Of a stretch of 64,000 bases of DNA, positions 1 through 7,795 are shown piece by piece. Made by a program: the position numbers and the translations under genes. The number at the start of each line of letters is the position of its first letter. The stretch's first letter is position 1. The stretch covers positions 2,083,245 through 2,147,244 of the forward strand of contig NZ_CP037895.1 of NCBI RefSeq assembly GCF_004634385.1, read 5' to 3'. This DNA comes from Thermaerobacter sp. FW80. Its GTDB lineage: Bacteria; Bacillota; Sulfobacillia; Thermaerobacterales; Thermaerobacteraceae. The notes below the pieces were generated by a model, which was given only the letters and a program-made list of their open reading frames with translations, was not told the origin of the DNA and did no database searches.

Positions 1-660
1 GGCAAGACCACGGTGGTGGCGAACCTGGCGGCCCGGGCGGTGCTGGACGAGGGGCGCGAGGTCGCCCTGCTGGCGGCGGACACCTATCGGCTGGGCGCCA
101 CCCGGGCGCTGGCGTCCTACGCCGAGCTGCTCGGCCTGCCGCTGGAGGTGGCGTACGCCCCCGGCGAGGTGGCCGCCTGGGCGAACCGGCAAGGCGAGCA
201 CGGCGGTGCCGCGGAGGGCGCGCAGGACGACGCCCAGGTGGCGGGGGGCGAGGGCGGGGTGCGCGCCCTGGTGGACACCGCGGGCCGCAACCTGCTGCTG
301 CCGGAGGTGGCCGCCGAGCTGGCCGCCGTGGTCGCCGCGGCCCGGCCCGACCGGGTGCTGCTGGTGGTCCCGGCGACCCTGGCGCCGGCGGAGGCGGCGG
401 CGGTGATCGCCGCCGGGCGCCGGCTGGGGGCGACGGACCTGGTGCTCACCAAGCTGGACGAGTGCCTGGATCCCGCGGCCGCCCTGGCCCGAGCCGCGGG
501 GTGGGGATTGCCCCTGGCCCGGGTGGGACTGGGCCAGCGCGTGCCCGAGGACCTGGTGCCGGGCACCCCAGAGGCGCTGGGGCCGTGGCTGGCCCACGCC
601 CGGCGCCGGCACCGAGGAGGAGGGGGCCTGCATGGTCACGACGCCGACCGGGTTGGCTGA
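1..660 (+). CDS. flhF: Flagellar biosynthesis GTPase FlhF, C-terminal part (5' end outside window)
   Basis: SRP-type GTPase that helps place and number flagella at the membrane. The window opens inside the P-loop (GKTT), so the N-terminal B domain and the start are missing. The remaining NG-domain signatures follow in order: DTYRLGA near nt 79, VDTAGRN (G3) near nt 271, TKLDE (G4) near nt 448 and the closing GQRVPEDL loop near nt 535. The reading frame ends 29 bp inside flhG, which implies translational coupling. The extreme C-terminus (RRRHRGGGG) is basic and Gly-rich and probably not part of the fold. FlhF followed by a MinD-type ATPase is the standard pair in flagellar operons; FtsY or Ffh are less likely because of this neighbour. 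Confidence 0.9.
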   Translation, partial: GKTTVVANLAARAVLDEGREVALLAADTYRLGATRALASYAELLGLPLEVAYAPGEVAAWANRQGEHGGAAEGAQDDAQVAGGEGGVRALVDTAGRNLLLPEVAAELAAVVAAARPDRVLLVVPATLAPAEAAAVIAAGRRLGATDLVLTKLDECLDPAAALARAAGWGLPLARVGLGQRVPEDLVPGTPEALGPWLAHARRRHRGGGGLHGHDADRVG

Positions 661-1486
661 GCGATCGCGCACGCTCCTGGTGGCCAGCGGCAAGGGCGGG
701 GTCGGGAAGAGCAACCTGAGCCTGAACCTGGCCATCGCCGCCCGGCAGCTGGAGCGGCGGGTGCTGCTGCTGGACGCCGACGTGGGGCTGGGGAACGCCG
801 AGATCCTGGCCGGTGTCAGCGCCCCCCGGCACCTGGGCGACGTCCTGGCGGGTCGGGCGAGCCTGGCCGAGGCGGTGGTGCCCGGCCCGGGCGGCGTCGA
901 CCTGCTCGCCGGCGGCCACGGCATGCTCGAACTGCCCCCCATCGACGGCCTGCGCTGGCGTCACGTGCTTGCCCAGGTGGCCCGCTACGGGTGGGATCTG
1001 GTGGTGATCGACGGCGGGGCGGGCGTGGGGGGCGCGGTGCGGCCCCAGCTGCTGGCGGCGCGGGAGGTGCTGGTGGTCACCACGCCCGAGCCCACGGCCC
1101 TGGCCGACGCCTATGCGGTGATCAAGCTGGTGGCGGGCCGGGACCCGGCCCAGGCTCCCCAGGTGTGGGTGGCGGTCAACCAGGTGCAGGGGGCCGCCGA
1201 GGGCGAGCGGGCCTTCGCGCGGCTGGCCGCGGTCTGCCGACGGTTCCTGGGGGTCGAGCCCCGGTGCCTGGGCACGGTGCCCTTCGATCCCCAGTTGCGC
1301 CGGGCGGTCCAGCGGCAGGTCCCGCTGCTGCTGGCCGCACCCCACAGCCCGGCCGCCCGGGCCGTCGCCGCCATGGCGCGGCGCCTCCTGGGGGCCCCGG
1401 CGCCGGCGACGGGCGGCCTCTTGGCGTACCTGACCCGCCTGTGGCCCCGGCGCCCGCTGCGGGCGGCCTCGGCGCCGGGCGAGTAG
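632..1486 (+). CDS. flhG: MinD-like ATPase FlhG (YlxH), flagellar number regulator
   Basis: P-loop ATPase of the MinD/ParA class which, with FlhF, sets flagellar number and position at the membrane. The 284-residue product has the deviant Walker A motif SGKGGVGKSN at about residues 19-28, LLDADVGLGN about 20 residues later, and VVIDGGAGVG in place of the usual D-x-G-A-G loop. The ATG is preceded by a strong AGGAGGAGGG ribosome site lying inside the end of flhF. A C-terminal amphipathic segment is expected in the family; the last 30 residues here are Arg/Ala rich. In B. subtilis chemotaxis genes follow flhG; here a PilZ gene follows instead. Confidence 0.9.
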   Translation: MVTTPTGLAERSRTLLVASGKGGVGKSNLSLNLAIAARQLERRVLLLDADVGLGNAEILAGVSAPRHLGDVLAGRASLAEAVVPGPGGVDLLAGGHGMLELPPIDGLRWRHVLAQVARYGWDLVVIDGGAGVGGAVRPQLLAAREVLVVTTPEPTALADAYAVIKLVAGRDPAQAPQVWVAVNQVQGAAEGERAFARLAAVCRRFLGVEPRCLGTVPFDPQLRRAVQRQVPLLLAAPHSPAARAVAAMARRLLGAPAPATGGLLAYLTRLWPRRPLRAASAPGE

Positions 1487-1531
1487 CGCCGACCGCCGTC
1501 GGCGCCGCGCGGCCGGGAGGGGGACGGGGGG

Positions 1532-2194
1532 ATGGGGGACGTGGAGCCGTTGCCCTTGGAGGTCAACCAGCCGGTGGAGATCGCCTTCGTGGACGAGCCG
1601 CCTGCGGGCGTCGGGGCGGGTCCCTACCGGACCCACGTGCTGGCGTCGGGGCCCAGCGGGATCGTCCTGGCGCTGCCCATGGCCCGCCATCGCTGGGTGG
1701 TCCCGCGGCCGGGCCAGGCGGTGAAGGTGGTCTACCGGGATCCGCGGGATCGCGGGTCGGATCGCGGGGTGTACGGGTTCGTCACCGTGGTGGTGGAGGC
1801 TCGCGTGGAGCCCGAGCCCGAGCTGCACCTGGCCCCGCCAGCGCGGGTCGAACGGGTGCAACGTCGCCACTGGGTGCGTCTCGACGTGCGCCTGCCGGTG
1901 CGCCTGGAGCGGGAGGGCGACCCGCCGGAGGTCCTGAGCGGGCACACCCTGGACGTCAGCGGCGGCGGCGCGCGGGTGGCGGTGCCCAAGGCCCCGGCGG
2001 TGGGGGAGCATCTCCGGGTCGAGATGGGGTTCCCCGGCTGGGTGGTGCGGGCCACGGCCCGGGTGGTGCGGGTCGAACCGGGTGCCCCGCCGGCCGTCGG
2101 GCTGGCCTTCGTCGAGATCGACGGACGCCTGCAGGACCGCATCGCCGGCTTCATCCTCAACGAGCAGGCGCGGCGCCGCCGCCTGCTGGGGTAG
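1532..2194 (+). CDS. PilZ-domain protein, YcgR/YpfA-like cyclic-di-GMP flagellar brake
   Basis: Predicted c-di-GMP receptor acting on the flagellar motor. The 220-residue protein has the two-domain layout of YcgR-type brakes: an N-terminal YcgR-N-like beta domain (about 1-105) and a C-terminal PilZ domain. The ligand motifs are visible: R112-x-x-x-R116 (RHWVR) and D141-x-S143-x-x-G146. The ATG at 1532 follows GGAGGGGGACGGGGG. It lies between flhG and sigD in the motility operon, which supports a flagellar role rather than cellulose or alginate control. What is inferred, not seen, is that it binds the stator or rotor. Confidence 0.85.
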   Translation: MGDVEPLPLEVNQPVEIAFVDEPPAGVGAGPYRTHVLASGPSGIVLALPMARHRWVVPRPGQAVKVVYRDPRDRGSDRGVYGFVTVVVEARVEPEPELHLAPPARVERVQRRHWVRLDVRLPVRLEREGDPPEVLSGHTLDVSGGGARVAVPKAPAVGEHLRVEMGFPGWVVRATARVVRVEPGAPPAVGLAFVEIDGRLQDRIAGFILNEQARRRRLLG

Positions 2195-2266
2195 CACCGG
2201 CGGCGGGACGGGCCGGGGAGGAGGGCCGGATCGGGCGAGAGGCGAGAGGCGGAGGGGGGACGGAGG

Positions 2267-3052
2267 GTGTCCGCAGAGCTGAAGCAGCGGCCTGATCGGG
2301 CGGAGCTGTGGCGCCGCTACCGGGCGACGGCGGATCCGGAGAGCTGGGAGGCGCTGATCCGGGAGCACCTGCCGCTGGTCAAGTACCTGGCCGGGCGGAT
2401 GATCGTCCACCTGCCGCCGCAGGTGGAGATGGACGACCTGATCGGGTACGGCGTCTTCGGCCTGATCGAGGCGATCCAGCGGTACGACCCCGCCCGCGGG
2501 GTGAAGTTCGAGACCTACGCCTACACGCGCATCCGCGGTGCGATGCTGGACGGGCTGCGGGCCATGGACTGGGTCCCCCAGGGTCTGCGCCGCCGGGCCC
2601 GGGAGGTCGAGGCGTGCTACCGCCGCCTCGAGAGCCGGCTGGGGCGGCCCGCGGAGGACGCCGAGGTGGCGGCGGAGCTGGGCCTGACGACGGAGGAGTT
2701 CGCGGACCTGCTCCAGGACCTGGCCCGGACCACGGTGGTGTCGCTGGACGACGTGCTGCCCAGCGACGCCGACGACCCCGCGGCGGTGCTGGACCGGCTG
2801 GCGGATCCGGACGCCGCGGACCCCCTGGAGGCGGCCACGCTGACCGACCTGCGCCGGCGCCTGGCCGACGCCCTGAGGGGGCTCCCCGAGCGGGAGCGGC
2901 TGGTGGTGACGCTGTATTATTATGAAGGCTTGACGGTCAAGGAGATCGCCGCGGTGATGGGGGTCAGCCCCTCGCGGGTCTCCCAGCTGCACACCCGGGC
3001 GATCCTGCGCCTGCGGGCGCGGCTGCGGGTCGAGGAGGGACGCGGTCCATGA
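2267..3052 (+). CDS. sigD: Flagellar/motility sigma factor SigD (FliA/WhiG family, sigma-28)
   Basis: Alternative sigma factor directing RNA polymerase to late flagellar and motility genes. At 261 residues it is normal FliA size. Region 2 (DLIGYGVFGLIEAIQRYDP...YAYTRIRGAMLDGLR, about 55-95), region 3 and a region 4 helix-turn-helix (LTVKEIAAVMGVSPSRVSQ, about 221-239) are all present. The GTG start follows a purine-rich stretch ending in ACGGAGG. The stop overlaps the next start by 4 bp (ATGA). Three consecutive TAT codons and a GAA (2915-2926) form a small AT-rich island in an otherwise TAC/GAG-using gene. A whiG-like sporulation role is possible in the family, but the flagellar neighbours favour SigD. 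Confidence 0.93.
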   Translation: MSAELKQRPDRAELWRRYRATADPESWEALIREHLPLVKYLAGRMIVHLPPQVEMDDLIGYGVFGLIEAIQRYDPARGVKFETYAYTRIRGAMLDGLRAMDWVPQGLRRRAREVEACYRRLESRLGRPAEDAEVAAELGLTTEEFADLLQDLARTTVVSLDDVLPSDADDPAAVLDRLADPDAADPLEAATLTDLRRRLADALRGLPERERLVVTLYYYEGLTVKEIAAVMGVSPSRVSQLHTRAILRLRARLRVEEGRGP

Positions 3053-3546
3053 GCGTCGGCGGCGTCGACGGACCCCACCTCCTGCAGTCGGCGACGGCGG
3101 CCCAGCGACTCCAGCGCCTGGGGGCGGAGACGGTCCGCGGGGAGGAACAGGCCCAGCGCTTCGCGGCCCTGCTCGGGGAAGCCCGGCGCCAGCAGCGGGT
3201 GGGCGACCTGACGGCGGCTTCGCCCGGCGGCCGCACCGGCCGGCGGGCGGGGAACGACCCTGGCCAGGGGGAGGAGGGCGCCGAGGTGCCGTCCTCCCGG
3301 CGGGATCGCCGGGGCCACCGGCGCGGCGGCTCGCACCCCGACCCGGAGGACCCGCGCGGGCGCCGCCGTCGGCAGCCACCCCCACCCCGAGGCGGCGGTC
3401 GGACCGGGCCAGCCGGCGAGACGGTCTCCCCGGCGCCCGGGCGCACCCCCGCATCCGGGCCCGACCCCCGCGGAGGTTGGGCAGGCTCCCGGCTGGTTCC
3501 GGAGGGGATCGCCCTCAAGGGCCAGCGACTGGATCGGACGGTCTAG
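3049..3546 (+). CDS. Unknown protein coupled to sigD
   Basis: Not recognised. It is 165 residues long; the ATG overlaps the sigD stop (ATGA), so it is very probably translated. Only the first 60 residues look folded: an amphipathic, Gln/Arg-rich helix (LLQSATAAQRLQRLGAE...RFAALLGEARRQQRV) that recalls the small glutamine-rich proteins often encoded after sigD/fliA in Clostridia. The rest is low-complexity Arg/Gly/Pro sequence with no hydrophobic core. It could be a motility-linked regulator or structural factor, but that rests on position only. Confidence 0.55.
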   Translation: MSVGGVDGPHLLQSATAAQRLQRLGAETVRGEEQAQRFAALLGEARRQQRVGDLTAASPGGRTGRRAGNDPGQGEEGAEVPSSRRDRRGHRRGGSHPDPEDPRGRRRRQPPPPRGGGRTGPAGETVSPAPGRTPASGPDPRGGWAGSRLVPEGIALKGQRLDRTV

Positions 3547-3846
3547 CGCCGACGCCCGACCCGCCGGTGCCGCACCCGCACCCTGGTCATGTACGCCTGG
3601 GCGCGCCGCACCGGTACTAGCACCGACGCCCGACCCGCCGGCACCGCGCCCGCCGACGCTCCGCCCGCCCGTCCCCCGCCCGTCGGCGCCCTGCCCGCCA
3701 GGGCCCCGCCCGTCGGCGTCCCGCGCCCCGGCACCCCCGTCTGCGGCGCCCGAACGACCGCCTTCCGCCCCACGGCGCTCCCGGCTTGGACGTCGCCGCA
3801 TAGGGCGGGACGAGGCTGGCATACTATGCCAGACGGGGGTGAGGCG
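3547..3846 (+). promoter_or_regulatory. 300-bp spacer with a CATACTAT promoter-like element
   Basis: The spacer after the sigD-linked gene is GC-rich low-complexity DNA (runs of CGCCCG/CCGGC) except for GGCATACTATGCC at 3818-3830, which is itself a short palindrome and contains a -10-like TACTAT (3822-3827) or a CATACTAT resembling a sporulation sigma-E type -10. No well-spaced -35 is visible (TTGGAC at 3786 is 30 bp away). It sits immediately before the membrane-protein gene. Confidence 0.35.
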
Positions 3847-4491
3847 GTGCGGGGCTTCTGGCTCGGGTTCGCCTGCGGGCTGCTGGTGGCGGCCCTGTTG
3901 GCCGGCGCGGGGGTGCAGCGGCTGGTGCACCGCGGCGTGACCGTGGAGGTCGCAGCCGCTCCCCTGGCGGCGGCCGCCGAGGCCGCGGTGGAGGAGACCC
4001 TGCGCCAGCAGCTGCCCGCGGTGATCGCCGCGCTGCAGCAGCGGCTGCCGGCCGCCGTCGCCGCCGAGCTGGCCGCCCGCCTGCGGGAGGCCGGCATCAC
4101 GGTGTACGGCGTTCGCCTCGAACTCCCCCCCGATGCGGCCGCCGCCCTAGAGGGTCACCTCCGGGACGAACTGGCCCGCCAGCTGGAGGCCCAGCTGGAC
4201 CCCGGGCAGCTGGCCACCTGGTCCGCGCCGTGGAGCCGGCGGCTGGGCCGCGACCTGGTGGACGGGCTGGCTGCGCGGCTCGCCCTCCAGCCGGTGCCCG
4301 TCCGACCGGTGGACCGCCTGCCCCTGGCGATCCCCGTCTACATCCGCCTCGAGACCGGCACGCAACCCGCCTTCGGCGCCGCCCTGTCGCGCCCCGCCCC
4401 GGCGGGGTCCGGTGCGGGCGGCGCACCCCAACCCGCCGCGACATCCCATCCTTGGGATCCCCAGCGCCTCGTCGCGCCCCACCTGCGGTGA
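3847..4491 (+). CDS. Unknown single-span membrane-anchored protein at the swrB position
   Basis: Not recognised by sequence. From the GTG at 3847 it is 214 residues: a short charged N-terminus, one hydrophobic segment (about 4-23, FWLGFACGLLVAALLAGAGV), then an Ala/Leu/Arg-rich helical region and a C-terminal IPVYIRLETG beta-like segment. Residues 35-120 look like amphipathic helices or coiled coil (AALQQRLPAAVAAELAARL). In B. subtilis the small membrane protein SwrB occupies this slot between sigD and rpsB, so it is a positional counterpart; no sequence similarity is claimed. An in-frame ATG at 3826 is an alternative start, but it lies inside the putative -10 element, and GGGGTGAGG supports the GTG. 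Confidence 0.6.
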   Translation: MRGFWLGFACGLLVAALLAGAGVQRLVHRGVTVEVAAAPLAAAAEAAVEETLRQQLPAVIAALQQRLPAAVAAELAARLREAGITVYGVRLELPPDAAAALEGHLRDELARQLEAQLDPGQLATWSAPWSRRLGRDLVDGLAARLALQPVPVRPVDRLPLAIPVYIRLETGTQPAFGAALSRPAPAGSGAGGAPQPAATSHPWDPQRLVAPHLR

Positions 4492-4552
4492 GACCGCGGG
4501 CGTCGCGGAGCGGCGGCGCCCCGGGCCGTCCTCGACCCGGGCGCCCGCGCCG

Positions 4553-4561
4553 CCCGCGGGC
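4553..4561. repeat. Left 9-bp target-site duplication of the IS
   Basis: CCCGCGGGC directly abuts the left terminal inverted repeat and is repeated exactly at 6150-6158 beyond the right end. A perfect duplication indicates a recent single insertion with no later rearrangement. Confidence 0.93.
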
Positions 4562-4585
4562 GTCCGTGTAACGTTTCGGTAGGTG
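4562..4585 (+). repeat. Left terminal inverted repeat of the IS
   Basis: It begins GTCCGTGTAACG and matches the reverse complement of 6126-6149 at 21 of 24 positions, with substitutions at positions 9, 15 and 20 of the repeat. Confidence 0.9.
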
Positions 4586-4606
4586 AGGGTCGAGGCAAAT
4601 AGAAAA

Positions 4607-4671
4607 GGCCTCACCCGGAGGCTGTCCCTGCATCGGGACGGCTTCCCCAGCGGCAGTCGGAGGGTGAGGCC
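4607..4671 (+). promoter_or_regulatory. Stem-loop masking the transposase ribosome binding site
   Basis: GGCCTCACCC (4607-4616) is perfectly complementary to GGGTGAGGCC (4662-4671), which contains most of the transposase Shine-Dalgarno region just before the ATG at 4674. A second hairpin is stacked inside: 4617-4628 pairs with 4635-4646 (10 Watson-Crick and 2 G-U pairs) around loop TGCATC. Transcripts entering from outside the element would fold and hide the ribosome site, while a transcript starting near 4608 from a weak -10 (CAAATA, 4596-4601) would lack the full 5' arm. IS10 and IS50 use this kind of protection; here it is inferred from pairing alone. Confidence 0.7.
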
Positions 4672-4673
4672 CC

Positions 4674-6104
4674 ATGCTCAGCATACACGCTGTGCGCGAA
4701 CTTTTCCTCCAGACATTGCGGGAACTGGCGGAGCTGGTGACGGAGGACCGATCGTTTGGCGAACTGGAGGAAGCCGTTCAGCGGCTCAGCGGCCGGCTGA
4801 CACTGCGGCTGCTGGAGTGGGTGTTGGCCGGGATCGATGAGCGACTGATGCAGGAGCGGGACCCGAGCCGATATGAGTGCCTGGATACGCGGGAGCGGGT
4901 CCTGGACACGCCGCTGGGCGAGTTGCAGGTGAAGCGACGTTACTACCGGGACCGGGCGACGGGCCAGGGTGTGTTCTTGCTGGATGAAGCACTGGGCTTG
5001 GAATCGCGGCGGCGACTGTCGCCGCGGCTGGAAGCGCTGTGCCGGCGGCTCGCGACGGAGATGCCGTATCACCGAGCGACGGCGGTCCTGCGGGAGTTGA
5101 CGGCGGGGCAGGCACCGGCGCGGGCGATGACGGTGTGGCGGGCGTCCCAACGGGCGGGGCGCCGGTTGAAGGAGGCGGCGGAGCGGCTACGGCGGTCGGT
5201 GTTCGTGGAGGGCCAGGTGCCGGAAGGCCGGCGCCGGAGTGCGCAGCTGCATGCCGAAGCGGACGAGGTTTATCTGCGGGGTCGAGGGCAACCGGTGGTG
5301 TTGAAGCTGGGGGTCGCGTACGAAGGCAAGCAAGCCGTGGGTTCGAACCGGCAAGCGCTGCGGGAGCGGCGGGTCGTGGCGGGGGTGATGCCGGGGACGG
5401 CCTTTTGGGAGCAGGCGAGCGCCTATTGGGGGACGCACCGGGATCTGAGCGCGGTCCAGGCTTGTTACCTCGGAGGCGATGGGGCGCATTGGGTCAAGCA
5501 GGGGTTGCAGTACTTCCCCCGCGCGTGTTACCGGCTGGATCCGTTCCACCTGCGGCGAGCCCTGCGGGAGGCGTTATCGCCTTCCGAGGAGACGTACGCC
5601 CAGGTGTGCCGGGCCATCGAAGCGGGGGATTGGGCGGGCGTGGAGTCGGCGCTTCGCCAGGCGCTACGGGGGCGGCGTGGTCCGGCGCGGGAGCGCTTGT
5701 TGCGGCTGCGCGGCTACTTGCGGGAGCACTGGGACGGGATTGTGGCTTCTGGGGAAGCGCCGCGGCTGGGGGCGATCGAAGCAGAAGTCTTTCACGTCCT
5801 TGCACGACGGATGAAACGGCATGGGGCGCGTTGGAGTGAACGCGGCGCCGACCACTTGGCGCGGCTCTTGAGCGAACGCGTGGACCCCCACTGGCGCGCG
5901 GTCCTCGGCGGCCGGCCCCTGCAGATTTCGCCCGGCGTGCGGCAGGCGACACGCCAGGCCGTTCAGCGCGTGATGCGCCAGCTCGAGGAGGACCCAGCCC
6001 GTTGGCTGCGTGCCCGCATCCCAGCGCTCACCGGGCCGCATGCGACCAAACCCTGGGTTCAGGTGCTGCGCGACCTGGCCCATGTCCACGCACCGGTGGC
6101 TTGA
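4674..6104 (+). CDS. ISLre2-family transposase (UPF0236)
   Basis: Intact 476-residue transposase. The N-terminal third is helical and charged; the family pattern RVLDTPLGELQVKRRYYRD (about 70-90) is followed by LDEALGLESRRRLSPRLEAL, the central LHAEADEVYL segment (about 194-203), CYLGGDGAHWVKQGLQYFP (about 264-282) and a LDPFHLRRALREAL helix. The Asp/Glu residues of ADEVY and GDGAHW are candidates for the catalytic acidic set. The ATG at 4674 has GGAGGGTGAGG upstream, itself held in the inhibitory stem-loop. No frameshift or internal stop is seen, so the element should be autonomous. Confidence 0.92.
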   Translation: MLSIHAVRELFLQTLRELAELVTEDRSFGELEEAVQRLSGRLTLRLLEWVLAGIDERLMQERDPSRYECLDTRERVLDTPLGELQVKRRYYRDRATGQGVFLLDEALGLESRRRLSPRLEALCRRLATEMPYHRATAVLRELTAGQAPARAMTVWRASQRAGRRLKEAAERLRRSVFVEGQVPEGRRRSAQLHAEADEVYLRGRGQPVVLKLGVAYEGKQAVGSNRQALRERRVVAGVMPGTAFWEQASAYWGTHRDLSAVQACYLGGDGAHWVKQGLQYFPRACYRLDPFHLRRALREALSPSEETYAQVCRAIEAGDWAGVESALRQALRGRRGPARERLLRLRGYLREHWDGIVASGEAPRLGAIEAEVFHVLARRMKRHGARWSERGADHLARLLSERVDPHWRAVLGGRPLQISPGVRQATRQAVQRVMRQLEEDPARWLRARIPALTGPHATKPWVQVLRDLAHVHAPVA

Positions 6105-6125
6105 CAGCCGATTCACCGCTGGGGG

Positions 6126-6149
6126 CACCCACCGGAACGTGACACGGAC
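6126..6149 (+). repeat. Right terminal inverted repeat of the IS
   Basis: It ends GTGACACGGAC and is the inverted partner of 4562-4585 (21/24). The 9-bp target duplication follows directly. Confidence 0.9.
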
Positions 6150-6158
6150 CCCGCGGGC
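6150..6158. repeat. Right 9-bp target-site duplication of the IS
   Basis: CCCGCGGGC, identical to 4553-4561. It lies 8 bp upstream of the rpsB -35 hexamer. Confidence 0.93.
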
Positions 6159-6166
6159 GCCTCGCG

Positions 6167-6195
6167 TTGGCGCCCCGGAAGCCCTGTGATATACT
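6167..6195 (+). promoter_or_regulatory. Promoter of the rpsB operon
   Basis: TTGGCG (6167-6172), a 17-bp spacer and TATACT (6190-6195) with a TGA extended -10 immediately before it. It is an AT-rich island and the clearest sigma-A type promoter in the window. The resulting leader (about 6202-6380, 180 nt) is long and GC-rich, in a position where many bacteria have S2-responsive leaders; no known motif was identified in it. Confidence 0.8.
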
Positions 6196-6380
6196 ACCGA
6201 ACGGCTCGCGCCCGGAAACGGGCGGAGGCGGCCCACAGCGGCCGGGTCCCTCGCCCGTGGGCGGCGGGTACGTCGCACGCCTCCGGAGGGGCCGCGGCGG
6301 TGCCGGACGCGGGGCAGCGGGCGCGCCGGTCCCGCGGCCCGGTGAAGGGGGCGGAGGAGCAACCGAAGGAGGTGGGGCCG

Positions 6381-7082
6381 GTGCCGGTCGTGGCCATGAA
6401 GCAGCTGCTGGAGGCTGGCGTGCACTTCGGCCATCAGACCCGCCGGTGGAATCCCAAGATGCGCCCCTACATCTTCATGGAGCGCAACGGGATCTACATC
6501 ATCGACCTGCAGAAGACCGTGCGCCTGCTGGACGAGGCGTACAACTTCGTGCGGGAGCTGGTCGCCCAGGGCGGCCGCATCCTGTTCGTGGGCACCAAGA
6601 AGCAGGCGCGCGACGCCATCGCCGAGGAGGCCACCCGCTGCGGGGAGTTCTACATCAACGAACGCTGGCTGGGCGGCACCCTGACCAACTTCGTCACCAT
6701 CCGCAAGCGCATCGACCGCCTGGTGGAACTGGAGCAGATGGAGGCGGAGGGCCACTTCGAGCGGCTGCCCAAGAAGGAAGTGGCGCGGCTGCTGCGGGAG
6801 AAGGCCAAGCTCCAGAAGTACCTGGGCGGCATCAAGGGCATGAAGGACCTGCCCGACGCCATCTACGTAGTCGACCCCCGCAAGGAGAAGATCGCCGTCA
6901 CCGAGGCGCGCAAGCTGGGCATCCCCGTGGTGGCCATCGTCGACACCAACTGCGACCCCGAGGAGATCGACTACGTGATTCCCGGCAACGACGACGCCAT
7001 CCGCGCCGTGCGGCTGATCACCAGCAAGATCGCCGACGCCGTGCTGGAGGGCAAGCAGGGCGTGCAGGTGGTGGAGGCCTGA
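6381..7082 (+). CDS. rpsB: 30S ribosomal protein S2
   Basis: Structural protein of the small subunit needed for S1/mRNA binding. The protein is 233 residues from the GTG at 6381, which gives the expected N-terminus ([18 protein letters not shown]). This start has an excellent AGGAGGTGG ribosome site 7 bp away; longer upstream reading is not supported. Signatures include [38 protein letters not shown] and [12 protein letters not shown]. First gene of rpsB-tsf-pyrH-frr. Confidence 0.97.
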   Translation: MPVVAMKQLLEAGVHFGHQTRRWNPKMRPYIFMERNGIYIIDLQKTVRLLDEAYNFVRELVAQGGRILFVGTKKQARDAIAEEATRCGEFYINERWLGGTLTNFVTIRKRIDRLVELEQMEAEGHFERLPKKEVARLLREKAKLQKYLGGIKGMKDLPDAIYVVDPRKEKIAVTEARKLGIPVVAIVDTNCDPEEIDYVIPGNDDAIRAVRLITSKIADAVLEGKQGVQVVEA

Positions 7083-7198
7083 GCCGCACCGGCGCCGGCT
7101 GGGGCACGGCGCGGTGGAGCGGCCGCGGCCGCCCAGGGCGGGCGCCGCGACCCCGGCCCGAGGGGGCGACGGGAAGGGAGCGAGGAAGGAGGCCATCC

Positions 7199-7795
7199 AT
7201 GGCGGTCAGCGCGAAACAGGTCGCGGAGCTGCGGGCGCGCACCGGCGCCGGCATGATGGACTGCAAGCGGGCCCTCGAAGAGGCCGGCGGCGACATGGAG
7301 AAGGCCGCACTGTTGCTGCGCGAGTGGGGCATGGCGGCCGCCGCCAAGAAGGCCGGTCGCGCCACGGCGGAGGGTCTGGTCCACGCCTACATCCACGGCC
7401 AGGGCCGCATCGGCGTCCTCATCGAGGTGAACTGCGAGACGGACTTCGTCGCCGCCACCGACGACTTCCGGCAGCTGGTCCACGAGCTGGCCATGCAGGT
7501 GGCGGCCACGGCGCCGCAGTACGTCCGGCGGGAGGACGTGCCCGCCGAGGTGGTGGAGCGGGAGCGTGAGCTGTTGCGGCGCCAGGCGGAGGCCGAGGGC
7601 AAGCCCGCCCACATCGTCGATCGCATCGTCGAGGGGCGCCTGGACAAGTTCTTCAGCCAGGTCTGCCTGGAGGAGCAGCCCTACATCCGCGACGACTCGA
7701 TCACCGTGGGCGACCTGATCAAGCAGGCCATCGCCAAGCTGGGCGAGAACATCCGCGTGCGGCGCTTCGCGCGCTTCGAGCTGGGCGGCGCCTGA
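7199..7795 (+). CDS. tsf: Elongation factor Ts, short form
   Basis: Nucleotide exchange factor for EF-Tu. It is 198 residues, starting at ATG 7199 behind AGGAAGGAGG. The N-terminal UBA-like domain ([29 protein letters not shown]) and the core motif [11 protein letters not shown], which contacts EF-Tu, are clear. It is about 85 residues shorter than the E. coli protein, like the short Thermus/thermophile forms that act as dimers, so this is family variation and not truncation. The 116-bp gap from rpsB holds no obvious terminator. Confidence 0.95.
   Translation: MAVSAKQVAELRARTGAGMMDCKRALEEAGGDMEKAALLLREWGMAAAAKKAGRATAEGLVHAYIHGQGRIGVLIEVNCETDFVAATDDFRQLVHELAMQVAATAPQYVRREDVPAEVVERERELLRRQAEAEGKPAHIVDRIVEGRLDKFFSQVCLEEQPYIRDDSITVGDLIKQAIAKLGENIRVRRFARFELGGA

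Larger units (their letters stand above)
4562..6149 (+). mobile_element. Complete insertion sequence, ISLre2-type, 1588 bp
   Basis: One element bounded by imperfect 24-bp terminal inverted repeats (4562-4585 and 6126-6149, 21 of 24 matching; both ends begin GTCCGTGT when read inwards) and a perfect 9-bp direct duplication CCCGCGGGC outside. It carries one long gene for an ISLre2/UPF0236-type transposase; size and duplication length agree with that family as I know it. Codon use (more TTG, GAA, TTT) is less GC-extreme than its neighbours, as expected for a recent arrival. It splits the motility operon from the rpsB operon. Confidence 0.93.

Noticed and set aside
446-3454. A 1000-codon open frame on the minus strand across the flagellar genes
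   Set aside because: It is antisense to genes with clear motifs, has Arg/Pro/Gly composition, and such long shadows are common in DNA of this GC content.
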